NCBI GenBank assembly: GCA_019236485.1
Contig: JAFAIY010000036.1
Coordinates: 1 to 5,355 of the forward strand
Reading direction: 5' to 3'
Source of the DNA: Comamonas sp.
GTDB taxonomy: Bacteria > Pseudomonadota > Gammaproteobacteria > Burkholderiales > Burkholderiaceae_C
Length of the DNA: 5,355 nt
Shown here: positions 1 to 5,311 of the stretch, piece by piece
How positions within the stretch are numbered: position 1 is the first letter of the stretch
Layout of the letters: each line of letters begins with the position of its first letter
Notes under the pieces: generated by a model
The model's database searches: none
Told to the model about the DNA's origin: nothing
Seen by the model: the letters and a program-made list of their open reading frames with translations, nothing else
Program-made: the position numbers and the translations under genes

Positions 1-144
1 CCTGGCCCAGCGCTGCATATCGTCGCGCGTCAGGTGCAGATCGTGGCGCACCTTGTGCGCGATGTCTTCCGGCAGATGGGCCCGCACCCAGGTGCGGACT
101 TCTTCGCGGAAAGCCTGTTCTTCGGGGGTAAATGCCAAATCCAT
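1..144 (-). CDS. Acyl-CoA dehydrogenase, N-terminal part (cut by left edge)
   Basis: Only the first 48 codons are present; the gene continues beyond base 1. Reading the minus strand from the ATG at 144 gives a protein starting MDLAFTPEEQAFREEVRTWV, followed by a helical stretch with HLPEDI and RDDMQRWAR. This is the typical start of acyl-CoA dehydrogenases, whose first helical domain opens with a 'F(T/S)xEExxFRxEVRxWl' pattern. Members are FAD flavoenzymes that oxidise acyl-CoA to 2-enoyl-CoA in fatty acid, branched-chain amino acid or aromatic acid breakdown, usually in the cytoplasm. Nothing in this fragment fixes the substrate, and the catalytic glutamate and FAD-binding parts lie outside the window. 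The start is supported by AGGAG at 153-157, eight bases before the ATG. YceH lies upstream on the same strand, 165 bases away; a perfect inverted repeat in the gap could be an operator. Confidence 0.85.
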   Translation of the reverse strand, partial: MDLAFTPEEQAFREEVRTWVRAHLPEDIAHKVRHDLHLTRDDMQRWAR

Positions 145-152
145 GCGCTTGT

Positions 153-157
153 CTCCT
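153..157 (-). promoter_or_regulatory. Ribosome binding site of the acyl-CoA dehydrogenase
   Basis: The minus strand reads AGGAG followed by eight bases and then the ATG at 144. This is a near-consensus Shine-Dalgarno site at good spacing. It decides the start of the partial gene at the left edge. Confidence 0.75.
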
Positions 158-193
158 AAAGATGGCTGGATTTGTAGCACGCACGTTCTTTTT

Positions 194-219
194 CCATCTG
201 TCCAGGGCGTGACAGATGG
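194..219. promoter_or_regulatory. Perfect 9-bp inverted repeat, candidate operator
   Basis: CCATCTGTC at 194-202 and GACAGATGG at 211-219 are exact reverse complements separated by eight bases. The site lies 50-75 bases upstream of the acyl-CoA dehydrogenase start and about 90 bases past the yceH stop. In the direction of transcription (minus) the stem is followed by AAAAAG rather than a run of T, so it does not look like an intrinsic terminator for yceH. The size and symmetry fit a dimeric repressor or activator site. A -35-like TGGACA lies inside the dyad on the minus strand, but no well-spaced -10 follows. The regulator cannot be named from the sequence; TetR- or MerR-type proteins are common controllers of such genes. 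Confidence 0.45.
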
Positions 220-309
220 CGCGCATTGGGTAAAAACACCGATGCCGACGGCCCCCGGGTCGCCGCCGCCGTGCAACGGGGCGCCGCATCTATGCGCGGC
301 GGGCAAAGC

Positions 310-1005
310 CTATTCGGCGGAGGCGGTGGGCGCGGCAGGCTCCACGCCCAGCGCTTCGCACAGTTGCTGCATGGTGGCGCGCAGCTGGGCGACCTCGGCT
401 TCCAGTGCATCCACGCGCTGCTGCAGTGCCGATGCATTGCCGCCGGTGCCGGCGCTGCTGGCCGCGGCCTGCAGTGCGTTTACGTCCACAGGGCCGCAGA
501 GCAGATGGGCCCAGCGCTGCTCGCGCGCACCCGGGGCGCGCGGCAGCTGCACCACCAGCGGGCCGCCTTTTTCCTCGCTGCGCTCGCGCAGTTCGTCGAG
601 AAAGGCCTCGACCGAGGAAATGTCGGCAAAGCGGTGCCAGCGCTCGGAGTTGATGCGCAGCTCGCCCGCGGTCTGCGGGCCGCGCAGCATCAGCAGGGCC
701 AGCAGCACGGCCGACTGCTCGGGCACGCCTATGCCGCGCGGGAAGTTGTGTTCCCAGCGCGTGGAGCGTGTGCTGCTGATCTGCACCGACAGCGTCTTCA
801 GGCGCAGGCTGTCCAGCGCTTCCTGGGCCTCGGCTTCCGTCACCTCCATCACCGGATCGCGGCTGGACTTCTGGTTGCAGCCCGTGACCAGGCTGTTGAG
901 CGTGAGCGGATAGCTGTCGGGCACGGTGCGGGCTTTTTCCATCAGCGTGGCCAGAACGCGGGCCTCGACGGCGCTCAAAGGGGTGTTGCGTGGATCAAAA
1001 GGCAT
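310..1005 (-). CDS. yceH: YceH family protein (DUF480)
   Basis: The 231-residue protein matches the YceH/DUF480 family, whose E. coli member has about 215 residues. Recognisable blocks are [15 protein letters not shown] (10-24), the segment [25 protein letters not shown] (29-53), the block [17 protein letters not shown] (101-117) and [15 protein letters not shown] (125-139). The family fold is two tandem winged helices, which suggests binding of nucleic acid or protein, but no function is established. Residues about 192-220 ([19 protein letters not shown] and onward) show heptad spacing and probably form a short coiled coil, as in the E. coli protein. A Gly/Ser/Ala linker (183-191) precedes it. 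The start is well supported: AGGAG at 1011-1015 sits five bases before the ATG. It is divergent from purN across 86 bases. No clear terminator follows it. Confidence 0.92.
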   Translation of the reverse strand: MPFDPRNTPLSAVEARVLATLMEKARTVPDSYPLTLNSLVTGCNQKSSRDPVMEVTEAEAQEALDSLRLKTLSVQISSTRSTRWEHNFPRGIGVPEQSAVLLALLMLRGPQTAGELRINSERWHRFADISSVEAFLDELRERSEEKGGPLVVQLPRAPGAREQRWAHLLCGPVDVNALQAAASSAGTGGNASALQQRVDALEAEVAQLRATMQQLCEALGVEPAAPTASAE

Positions 1006-1077
1006 GGGGTCTCCTGAAAAGTCTTAGGACGGCGCACAGGAACTGGTACCAACCCCCAAGGGTTAGCCCGGCAATGC

Positions 1078-1083
1078 GACAAT
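1078..1083 (+). promoter_or_regulatory. Likely extended -10 box of purN (leaderless transcript?)
   Basis: GACAAT at 1078-1083 is preceded directly by TGC (1075-1077), giving an extended -10 of the form TGnGACAAT. The purN ATG begins only eight bases after the last T, so a normal start point would fall at or next to the A of the ATG. No Shine-Dalgarno sequence precedes the ATG. A good -35 is not visible, as expected for an extended -10 promoter. A small inverted repeat, AACCC (1051-1055) and GGGTT (1060-1064), lies about where the -35 would be and might be a control site. The same layout occurs before the methyltransferase gene at 2107-2112. Confidence 0.5.
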
Positions 1084-1091
1084 CGCCGCCC

Positions 1092-1670
1092 ATGAAAAAC
1101 ATCGTGATCCTGATCTCGGGCGGCGGCTCGAACATGGCCGCCATTGTGCGTGCATCCCAGCAGCAGAACTGGGCAAAGCAGTACAACGCCAGGGTTGCTG
1201 CCGTGGTGAGCAACAAGGCCGAGGCCCAGGGTCTGGTGTTCGCGCGCGACAACGGCATCGCCACCGAGGTGCTGGATCACAAGCAGTACGACAGCCGCGA
1301 GGCCTTCGATGCCCAACTGATGCAGGTCATAGACCGCCATGCGCCGGATCTGGTGGTGCTGGCCGGCTTCATGCGCATTCTCACGCCGGGCTTTGTGTCT
1401 CACTACGAGGGCCGGCTGATCAATATCCATCCCTCGCTGTTGCCCGCATTCACGGGCCTGCACACGCACCAGCGCGCCATAGCTGCGGGCTGCAGGTTTG
1501 CAGGCGCCACCGTGCACCGCGTGACGGCCGAGCTGGATGTGGGGCCGATCCTGGAGCAGGCCGTGGTGCCGGTGCTGCCCGGCGACACGGCCGAGCTGCT
1601 GGCCGCGCGCGTGCTGGTGCAGGAACACATCATCTATCCGCGCGCCGTGCTCGAGCTGGTCAAGGGCTGA
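1092..1670 (+). CDS. purN: Phosphoribosylglycinamide formyltransferase (GART) PurN
   Basis: PurN transfers a formyl group from 10-formyltetrahydrofolate to glycinamide ribonucleotide, the third step of purine synthesis, in the cytoplasm. The 192-residue length is normal for the bacterial single-domain enzyme. The N-terminal MKNIVILISGGGSNMAAIV (1-19) carries the phosphate-binding loop GGGSN. The folate-site block is LVVLAGFMRILT (88-98 region). The catalytic triad is visible as N111 and H113 in INIHPSLLP and D149 in TAELDVGPI, matching E. coli Asn106, His108 and Asp144. GLHTHQRAI (122-130) and the C-terminal QEHIIYP (177-183) are also typical. An upstream in-frame ATG at 990 is rejected because it would add 34 non-family residues and overlap yceH. 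purN stands alone here; purM is not next to it. A palindrome overlaps the stop codon. Confidence 0.97.
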   Translation: MKNIVILISGGGSNMAAIVRASQQQNWAKQYNARVAAVVSNKAEAQGLVFARDNGIATEVLDHKQYDSREAFDAQLMQVIDRHAPDLVVLAGFMRILTPGFVSHYEGRLINIHPSLLPAFTGLHTHQRAIAAGCRFAGATVHRVTAELDVGPILEQAVVPVLPGDTAELLAARVLVQEHIIYPRAVLELVKG

Positions 1671-1682
1671 ATCAGCCCTTGA
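1660..1682. repeat. 23-base palindrome across the purN stop codon
   Basis: TCAAGGGCTGA (1660-1670) and TCAGCCCTTGA (1672-1682) are exact reverse complements around one central A. As RNA this would fold into a nine-pair stem with the loop GAATC. The left arm contains the last purN codons and the TGA. Neither strand has a run of T after the stem, so it is not a standard intrinsic terminator. It sits between the convergent purN and DUF1653 genes, and could act as a transcript-end stabiliser or a weak two-way terminator. Confidence 0.5.
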
Positions 1683-1733
1683 TAGCTGGCGGCGCTGTGT
1701 CGGAAAGCGTCGGAGCCGGTTTTCAAGCGGATT
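1680..1733. repeat. Degenerate intergenic repeat, copy A
   Basis: This stretch contains TTGATAGCTGGCGGCGCT, then a GGAAAGCG segment, then GTCGGAGCCGGTTTT (1709-1723). The order resembles a dispersed intergenic repeat that I recall from Comamonadaceae genomes, of the general form 'GATAGCTG..CGCTTG..AAGCG..GGAG.C.GATTTT'. The 15-base core at 1709-1723 matches copy B (2023-2037) at 14 positions in the same orientation. The right part overlaps the end of the DUF1653 gene, so its last few codons lie in the repeat. The family assignment is from memory; the match between the two copies is seen directly. Confidence 0.45.
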
Positions 1734-1980
1734 TCTGCGGGTCGGCGGGCAGGCGGCGAAAGCGCGGCCGTTCCACGCCGTCTATGACCACGGTTTCGTT
1801 GAACATGGCCGCGGGCCGCACCCACAGGCCGTGTTCGCCGTAAAGCGCGCGGTACAGCGTCATGGGCTCCAGCGTCTCGCTGTGGCGCACGGTGGCTATC
1901 ACCTCATAGCGCATGCCTTTGTAATGCTCGTAGAGGCCGGGTTCGGTGGTGATGAGGGGCGGAAGATCGTGATCGGACAT
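1723..1980 (-). CDS. DUF1653 domain-containing small protein
   Basis: This 85-residue protein consists of almost nothing but a DUF1653 domain. Family blocks are GLYEHYKG (15-22), RHSETLEPM (32-40), YRALYG (43-48), LWVRPAAMF (52-60) and RPRFRRL (71-77). The pattern 'YrHyKGxxYeVi..arHSETlep.vvYraLYg..glWvRP..mF' defines the family, which is small, probably beta-rich and cytoplasmic, with no proven function. No signal peptide or membrane segment is visible. The ATG at 1980 is chosen because the domain begins within 15 residues; the ribosome site is weak (CAGAGAACC just before the ATG). It is convergent with purN and divergent from the methyltransferase gene. Degenerate repeat copies flank it on both sides. 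Confidence 0.88.
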   Translation of the reverse strand: MSDHDLPPLITTEPGLYEHYKGMRYEVIATVRHSETLEPMTLYRALYGEHGLWVRPAAMFNETVVIDGVERPRFRRLPADPQKSA

Positions 1981-1993
1981 GGTTCTCTGAAAA

Positions 1994-2046
1994 AATGAGC
2001 GGCCTGCGCTGAAGGCGCAAGGGTCGGAGTCGGTTTTTACTCTGAA
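1994..2046. repeat. Degenerate intergenic repeat, copy B
   Basis: The stretch contains GAGCGGCCTGCGCTGAAGG, then CAAGG, then GTCGGAGTCGGTTTT (2023-2037) and ACTCTGAAT. It has the same order of blocks and the same orientation as copy A at 1680-1733; the 15-base core differs at one position. It includes a small hairpin, TGCGC/GCGCA (2005-2009 and 2015-2019). It lies in the divergent spacer between the DUF1653 gene and the methyltransferase gene, close to where the DUF1653 promoter should be. Confidence 0.4.
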
Positions 2047-2106
2047 TCCGCGGCCGCACTAAGCGGCCGAGAGTTCGGGCGCAAGCCAGGGCCAGGGCGA
2101 GAGTGG

Positions 2107-2112
2107 GACAAT
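2107..2112 (+). promoter_or_regulatory. Likely extended -10 box of the RNA methyltransferase gene
   Basis: GACAAT at 2107-2112 is directly preceded by TGG (2104-2106), giving TGnGACAAT. Seven bases separate it from the ATG at 2120, so transcription would begin at about the ATG. No Shine-Dalgarno sequence is present. The block GACAATCGCGGCC before this gene and GACAATCGCCGCC before purN differ at one base, so the two starts share a promoter style. Confidence 0.5.
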
Positions 2113-2119
2113 CGCGGCC

Positions 2120-3451
2120 ATGCATCCCAAACAGCTACTCGACGCCTGCGCCGAACTGGTCAAGCGCACCCTGACATTTGAACATCCGGCCGATGCCGTG
2201 GTGTCTCGTTTTTTCCGTGAAAACCGCTATCTGGGCCCGCGTGAGCGTGCCACCCTGGCCGAAACCACTTACACCGTGCTGCGCAAGAAGCTGCGGTTCG
2301 AAGCGCTGGCCCATTCGGGCAGCGGCGCACGCGAGCGCCGCCTGGCCATCCTGGGCTTTGCGGAAGTGCTGCGCGATCAGGCCAGGAAGGAAGGCAAGGT
2401 CAGGAACAAGGACGGCCAGGACAGCGAGACCTTCATCAAGGCCGCGCTGCTGCCCCAGGAGCTGAAGTGGCTGCAGGCCTGCGACGGCATCCAGCCCGAG
2501 GAGCTGATGGAGGCGCACCGCCACAATCTGCCCGAATGGCTGGTGGAGCCGCTCAAGGCCCAGCTCGGCGAAGAATTCTGGGCGCTGGCCGCCAGCATGG
2601 AGCAGGCCGCGCCGCTGGATCTGCGTGTCAATGCACTCAACGACAAGCGTTCCGATGTGCGCAAGGAACTGGAGAAGGCCGGCATCAAGGCCGAACCCAC
2701 TCCGTTCTCGCCGATTGGTTTGCGCGTAGACGGCAAACCCGCACTGGCCAAGGTCGATGCCTTCAATCGCGGCGCCATCGAGGTGCAGGACGAGGGCTCG
2801 CAGTTGCTGGCCCTGCTGCTGGACGCCAAGCGCGGCGAGATGGTGGTGGACTTCTGCGCGGGCGCCGGCGGCAAGACCCTGGCGATAGGCGCGGCCATGC
2901 GCAACACCGGCCGCCTGTATGCGTTCGACGTTTCGGGTCATCGTCTCGATGCGCTCAAGCCGCGCCTGGCGCGCTCGGGCCTGTCCAATGTGCATCCGGC
3001 CGCCATCGCCCATGAGCGCGACGAGCGCGTCAAGCGCCTGGCCGGCAAGATCGATCGCGTGCTGGTTGATGCTCCCTGCTCGGGCCTGGGCACGCTGCGC
3101 CGCAACCCCGACCTCAAATGGCGCCAGAGCGCCAAGGCCGTGGCAGAGCTGACGCAAAAGCAGGCCTCCATCCTGGAAAGCAGCGCCCGCCTGGTCAAGG
3201 CCGGCGGCCGCCTGGTCTATGCCACCTGCTCCATCCTGCCGCAGGAGAACGAAGCCATTGCCGAGGCCTTCAGCGCCGCGCATCCGGATTTCGTGCCGCT
3301 GGACGCTGCCGAGCTGCTGGAGCAGCTCAAGATCGCCGATGCCGACAAGCTCTGCAGCGGCGGCGACGCGGGCCGGCGCTATCTGCGCCTGTGGCCGCAT
3401 CAACATGAAACAGATGGCTTTTTCGCGGCCGTTTGGGTCAGAAAAGCGTAA
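2120..3451 (+). CDS. RsmB/NOP family SAM-dependent RNA cytosine-C5 methyltransferase
   Basis: The 443-residue protein transfers a methyl group from S-adenosylmethionine to C5 of a cytosine in RNA, probably rRNA. Residues 1 to about 140 are a helical N-terminal region that may be the RNA-binding or NusB-like part. The FMU region before the catalytic domain contains PLDLRVNALN (165-174) and the segment FNRGAIEVQDEGSQL (215-229). The SAM loop is DFCAGAGGKTL (244-254). Motif IV is DAPCSGLGTLRRNPDLKW (317-334) with the release cysteine C320. Motif VI is YATCSILPQENE (367-378) with the nucleophile C370. The C-terminal motif with RRYLRLWPHQHETDGFF is at 419-435. Both cysteines are intact, so it should be active. 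True RsmB (16S C967) usually sits beside fmt, which is absent here, so the target is uncertain and I give no symbol. The start lacks a ribosome site but fits a leaderless mRNA. Confidence 0.93.
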   Translation: MHPKQLLDACAELVKRTLTFEHPADAVVSRFFRENRYLGPRERATLAETTYTVLRKKLRFEALAHSGSGARERRLAILGFAEVLRDQARKEGKVRNKDGQDSETFIKAALLPQELKWLQACDGIQPEELMEAHRHNLPEWLVEPLKAQLGEEFWALAASMEQAAPLDLRVNALNDKRSDVRKELEKAGIKAEPTPFSPIGLRVDGKPALAKVDAFNRGAIEVQDEGSQLLALLLDAKRGEMVVDFCAGAGGKTLAIGAAMRNTGRLYAFDVSGHRLDALKPRLARSGLSNVHPAAIAHERDERVKRLAGKIDRVLVDAPCSGLGTLRRNPDLKWRQSAKAVAELTQKQASILESSARLVKAGGRLVYATCSILPQENEAIAEAFSAAHPDFVPLDAAELLEQLKIADADKLCSGGDAGRRYLRLWPHQHETDGFFAAVWVRKA

Positions 3452-3513
3452 ATTCACGGCAAATCCGGTATCGGCTGTCGGGGAAATCGCAGTCTCGTCC
3501 TAGGTCGCTCACC

Positions 3514-3519
3514 TAAAAT
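3514..3519 (+). promoter_or_regulatory. Likely -10 box of the desaturase gene
   Basis: TAAAAT matches the -10 consensus at five of six positions and lies in the 125-base gap between the methyltransferase and desaturase genes. No convincing -35 is seen 16-18 bases upstream. Transcription would begin near 3526, giving a leader of about 50 bases. The leader holds a short GCAC/GTGC stem (3521-3532) and a T6 run (3551-3556), neither of which forms a clear terminator. A modest AAAGG (3561-3565) precedes the ATG by 11 bases. Confidence 0.4.
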
Positions 3520-3576
3520 GGCACGCCCGTGCTTGTAGGATGAGGCGCGGTTTTTTCGCCAAAGGCTTTGTGAAGT

Positions 3577-4797
3577 ATGTCGCTGGATATCGGCTTGATC
3601 TGGAATGCCGTCGTGGATTGGTTGGCCCATGGCCTGTGGGAACTTTCATGGTGGCAGCTGCTGCTGTACACCTTGCTTACCACCCACATCACGATCGCGG
3701 CGGTGACCATTTTTCTGCACCGCAGCCAGGCCCATCGCGCTCTGGATCTGGGGCCCGTGCCCGCGCATTTCTTCCGCTTCTGGCTCTGGCTGGGCACGGG
3801 CATGGTCACCAAGCAGTGGGTGGCCATTCACCGCAAGCACCATGCCAAGTGCGAGACCGAGGAAGATCCGCACAGCCCCCAGACCCGCGGTCTGGGCAAG
3901 GTGATGCGCGAGGGTGCCGAGCTGTACCGCGCCGAGGCCCAGAATCAGGAAACGCTGAAGAAATACGGCCACGGCACGCCCGACGACTGGATGGAGCGCC
4001 ATGTCTACCGCCACTCGGTGCTGGGTCCGTCGCTGATGCTGATCATCAATGTGGCGCTGTTCGGCGCCATCGGCCTCACGATCTGGGCCGTGCAGATGGT
4101 CTGGATTCCGTTCTGGGCCGCGGGCGTGGTCAACGGCGTGGGCCATTTCTGGGGTTACCGCAACTACGAGGCCGTCGATGCTTCGACCAATCTCGTGCCC
4201 TGGGGCATCATCATCGGCGGCGAAGAGCTGCACAACAACCACCATACCTATCCGACCTCGGCCAAATTCTCGGTCAAGCGCTATGAGTTCGATATAGGCT
4301 GGATCTACATCAGCGCCATGCAGAAGATTGGCTGGGCCAAGGTCAAGAAGACGCCGCCGCGCCTGCGCAGCGGGGTCGTCAAGCCGGTGGCCGACGAGCT
4401 GACGCTGGAGGCCGTGATCGCCAACCGCTACGAGGTCATGGCCCGCTATGCGCGCGGCGTGCGCGCCGCGGTCAAGCAGGAGCTCGACGCGCTCAAGCAG
4501 GCCCAGGCGCAGAAAGCCGAGGTCTCGCTGCTCAAGAGCGCCCAGCGCTGGCTGCACCGTGACGCCGAAAAAGTCCCGGCCGATGCCCAAAGCCAGCTCG
4601 CGCAGGCGCGCGCGGCCCACCCCGTGATCGACCAGATGCTGACCATGCGCGAGGAGCTGCGCCAGCTCTGGCTCAACACCACGCTGAGCCGCGAACAGCT
4701 GACCGGCAATCTGCAGGCCTGGTGCCAGCGTGCCGAAGCCAGCGGCATCGCCGCGCTCAAGGACTTCTCGGTCAAGCTGCGCGCTGCCCACGCTTGA
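3577..4797 (+). CDS. Membrane fatty acid desaturase, DesA-like (acyl-CoA desaturase family)
   Basis: The 406-residue protein is a membrane di-iron desaturase that introduces a cis double bond, probably delta-9, into saturated acyl chains. All three histidine boxes are present: HRSQAH (48-53), HRKHH (85-89) and HNNHH (219-223). Further likely metal ligands are H99 in EDPHS and H190 in NGVGHFWGYRN. Hydrophobic segments run over about 25-47, 63-77 and 150-188, giving a helical membrane core with the boxes on the cytoplasmic side. From memory the sequence closely resembles Pseudomonas aeruginosa DesA (PA0286), which acts on membrane phospholipid acyl chains; whether this enzyme uses phospholipid or acyl-CoA cannot be told. 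Residues about 270-406 form a hydrophilic helical tail without membrane segments, also present in DesA as I recall. No electron donor gene lies next to it. The ATG at 3577 fits the family start; a strong terminator follows. Confidence 0.93.
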   Translation: MSLDIGLIWNAVVDWLAHGLWELSWWQLLLYTLLTTHITIAAVTIFLHRSQAHRALDLGPVPAHFFRFWLWLGTGMVTKQWVAIHRKHHAKCETEEDPHSPQTRGLGKVMREGAELYRAEAQNQETLKKYGHGTPDDWMERHVYRHSVLGPSLMLIINVALFGAIGLTIWAVQMVWIPFWAAGVVNGVGHFWGYRNYEAVDASTNLVPWGIIIGGEELHNNHHTYPTSAKFSVKRYEFDIGWIYISAMQKIGWAKVKKTPPRLRSGVVKPVADELTLEAVIANRYEVMARYARGVRAAVKQELDALKQAQAQKAEVSLLKSAQRWLHRDAEKVPADAQSQLAQARAAHPVIDQMLTMREELRQLWLNTTLSREQLTGNLQAWCQRAEASGIAALKDFSVKLRAAHA

Positions 4798-5143
4798 GTT
4801 CGCCGCTGCTCCCGCGGCGCGGCCATTGACCCACCAGCCACCGCCTCAGGTCCGCAAGACCGAGGCGGTTTTCTTTTGCCGCGGGCACGCTCGGCTGCAC
4901 TCTTATGCTGCTGCGTCCCTCCACGCACAGCACCTGGACCCAGAGCGCGCCGGGTGCACACCAGCTCTGGCCGTTGTACAGCCGCATGCTGTAGCCGGTG
5001 CAGGCATCCAGCGTCGAGAGTGGGGTGGTGGACAGCTGGACCGGGGCGCCCAGGCAGAGCAGCGTGCTGCCTTCGGTCAGGGCCAGGGTCAGCATATGGC
5101 CGGGTGCGAGTGCATGCTGCTGGGTGCTGTTTTCGGTGAGCAT
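4772..5143 (-). CDS. Small hypothetical protein, probably beta-rich; possibly DUF2917-like
   Basis: I do not recognise this 123-residue protein with confidence. Residues 10-83 alternate short hydrophobic strands and turns: ALAPGHMLTLAL (11-22), STLLCLGAPVQLS (26-38), YSMRLYNGQSW (51-61) and ALWVQVLCVEG (66-76). This resembles a small beta-barrel or cupin-like domain. The layout vaguely recalls DUF2917 proteins of Burkholderiales, but that is a weak guess. The tail from about 88 is Arg-rich and low in family character, because it is encoded across the desaturase terminator and the last 26 bases of the desaturase gene. I choose the ATG at 5143 because AAGG (5150-5153) lies six bases upstream and the domain begins soon after. 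The frame stays open to an ATG at 5326, but that extension is Cys/Thr/Arg-rich and covers the probable control region. No signal peptide is seen. Confidence 0.55.
   Translation of the reverse strand: MLTENSTQQHALAPGHMLTLALTEGSTLLCLGAPVQLSTTPLSTLDACTGYSMRLYNGQSWCAPGALWVQVLCVEGRSSIRVQPSVPAAKENRLGLADLRRWLVGQWPRRGSSGELKRGQRAA
4840..4877 (+). terminator. Intrinsic terminator of the desaturase gene
   Basis: ACCGCCTC (4840-4847) pairs with GAGGCGGT (4862-4869). After one bulged A, GGTC (4849-4852) pairs with GACC (4858-4861) around the loop CGCAA. The 12-pair stem runs into TTTTCTTTT (4869-4877). It lies 43 bases past the desaturase stop and points in the same direction. On the minus strand there is no T run, so it should not stop the convergent gene. 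Confidence 0.85.
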
Positions 5144-5222
5144 GAGAAGCCTTGGTCTTGAGTGATGCAGGGCTCCAAGCGTAAGTTTTGCGGCCGCTTC
5201 GCAACAGGCACAGCACGGGGCT

Positions 5223-5295
5223 TGTGCAAACGCATCAGCGCAGATTGTTCGGGTTCTGTTGCGGTAGGTTTGCACAGTATCTGTATCTGTTGCGG
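5223..5295. promoter_or_regulatory. Repeat-rich probable divergent control region
   Basis: TGTGCAAAC (5223-5231) and GTTTGCACA (5268-5276) are a perfect 9-bp inverted repeat with centres 45 bases apart. TCTGTTGCGG occurs at 5255-5264 and again at 5286-5295, a 10-bp direct repeat 31 bases apart. GTATCT is tandemly doubled at 5278-5289. The cluster lies between the minus-strand start at 5143 and a possible plus-strand start at 5312. Spacing near whole helical turns suggests binding of one regulator at several sites. No strong -35/-10 pair could be assigned on either strand. Confidence 0.4.
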
Positions 5296-5311
5296 AACAG
5301 GGCTTGCTGGC

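Noticed and set aside
220..309. Possible intrinsic terminator of yceH ending at the T run near 231-235 (minus strand)
   Set aside because: Only stems of four to five pairs could be formed before the T run, so I could not support a terminator.
53..1017. Long plus-strand frames (286 and 263 codons) opposite yceH
   Set aside because: They are Ser/Arg-rich or Gly/Ala/Arg-rich, have no domain or ribosome site, and overlap the well-supported YceH and dehydrogenase frames on the other strand.
990..1091. Longer purN start at base 990
   Set aside because: It would add 34 residues absent from the family, overlap yceH and ignore the conserved MKNIVILISG start.
2050..2070. Repeated GCGGCCG blocks in the spacer before the methyltransferase gene
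   Set aside because: Short GC-rich self-complementary words are expected by chance at this GC content; no longer structure includes them.
2135..3457. 440-codon open frame on the minus strand opposite the methyltransferase gene
   Set aside because: The product is rich in Leu, Gly, Ala, Gln and His with no recognisable motif. It is a shadow of the GC-biased third positions of the real gene on the plus strand, which has clear catalytic motifs.
3541..3560. GGCG-T6-CGCC structure in the desaturase leader as a terminator or attenuator
   Set aside because: The T run is in the loop, not after the stem, and the stem has only four pairs.
3646..4791. 381-codon open frame on the minus strand opposite the desaturase gene
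   Set aside because: Same reason: no motifs, shadow composition, and it lies entirely within the desaturase gene, which has all three histidine boxes.
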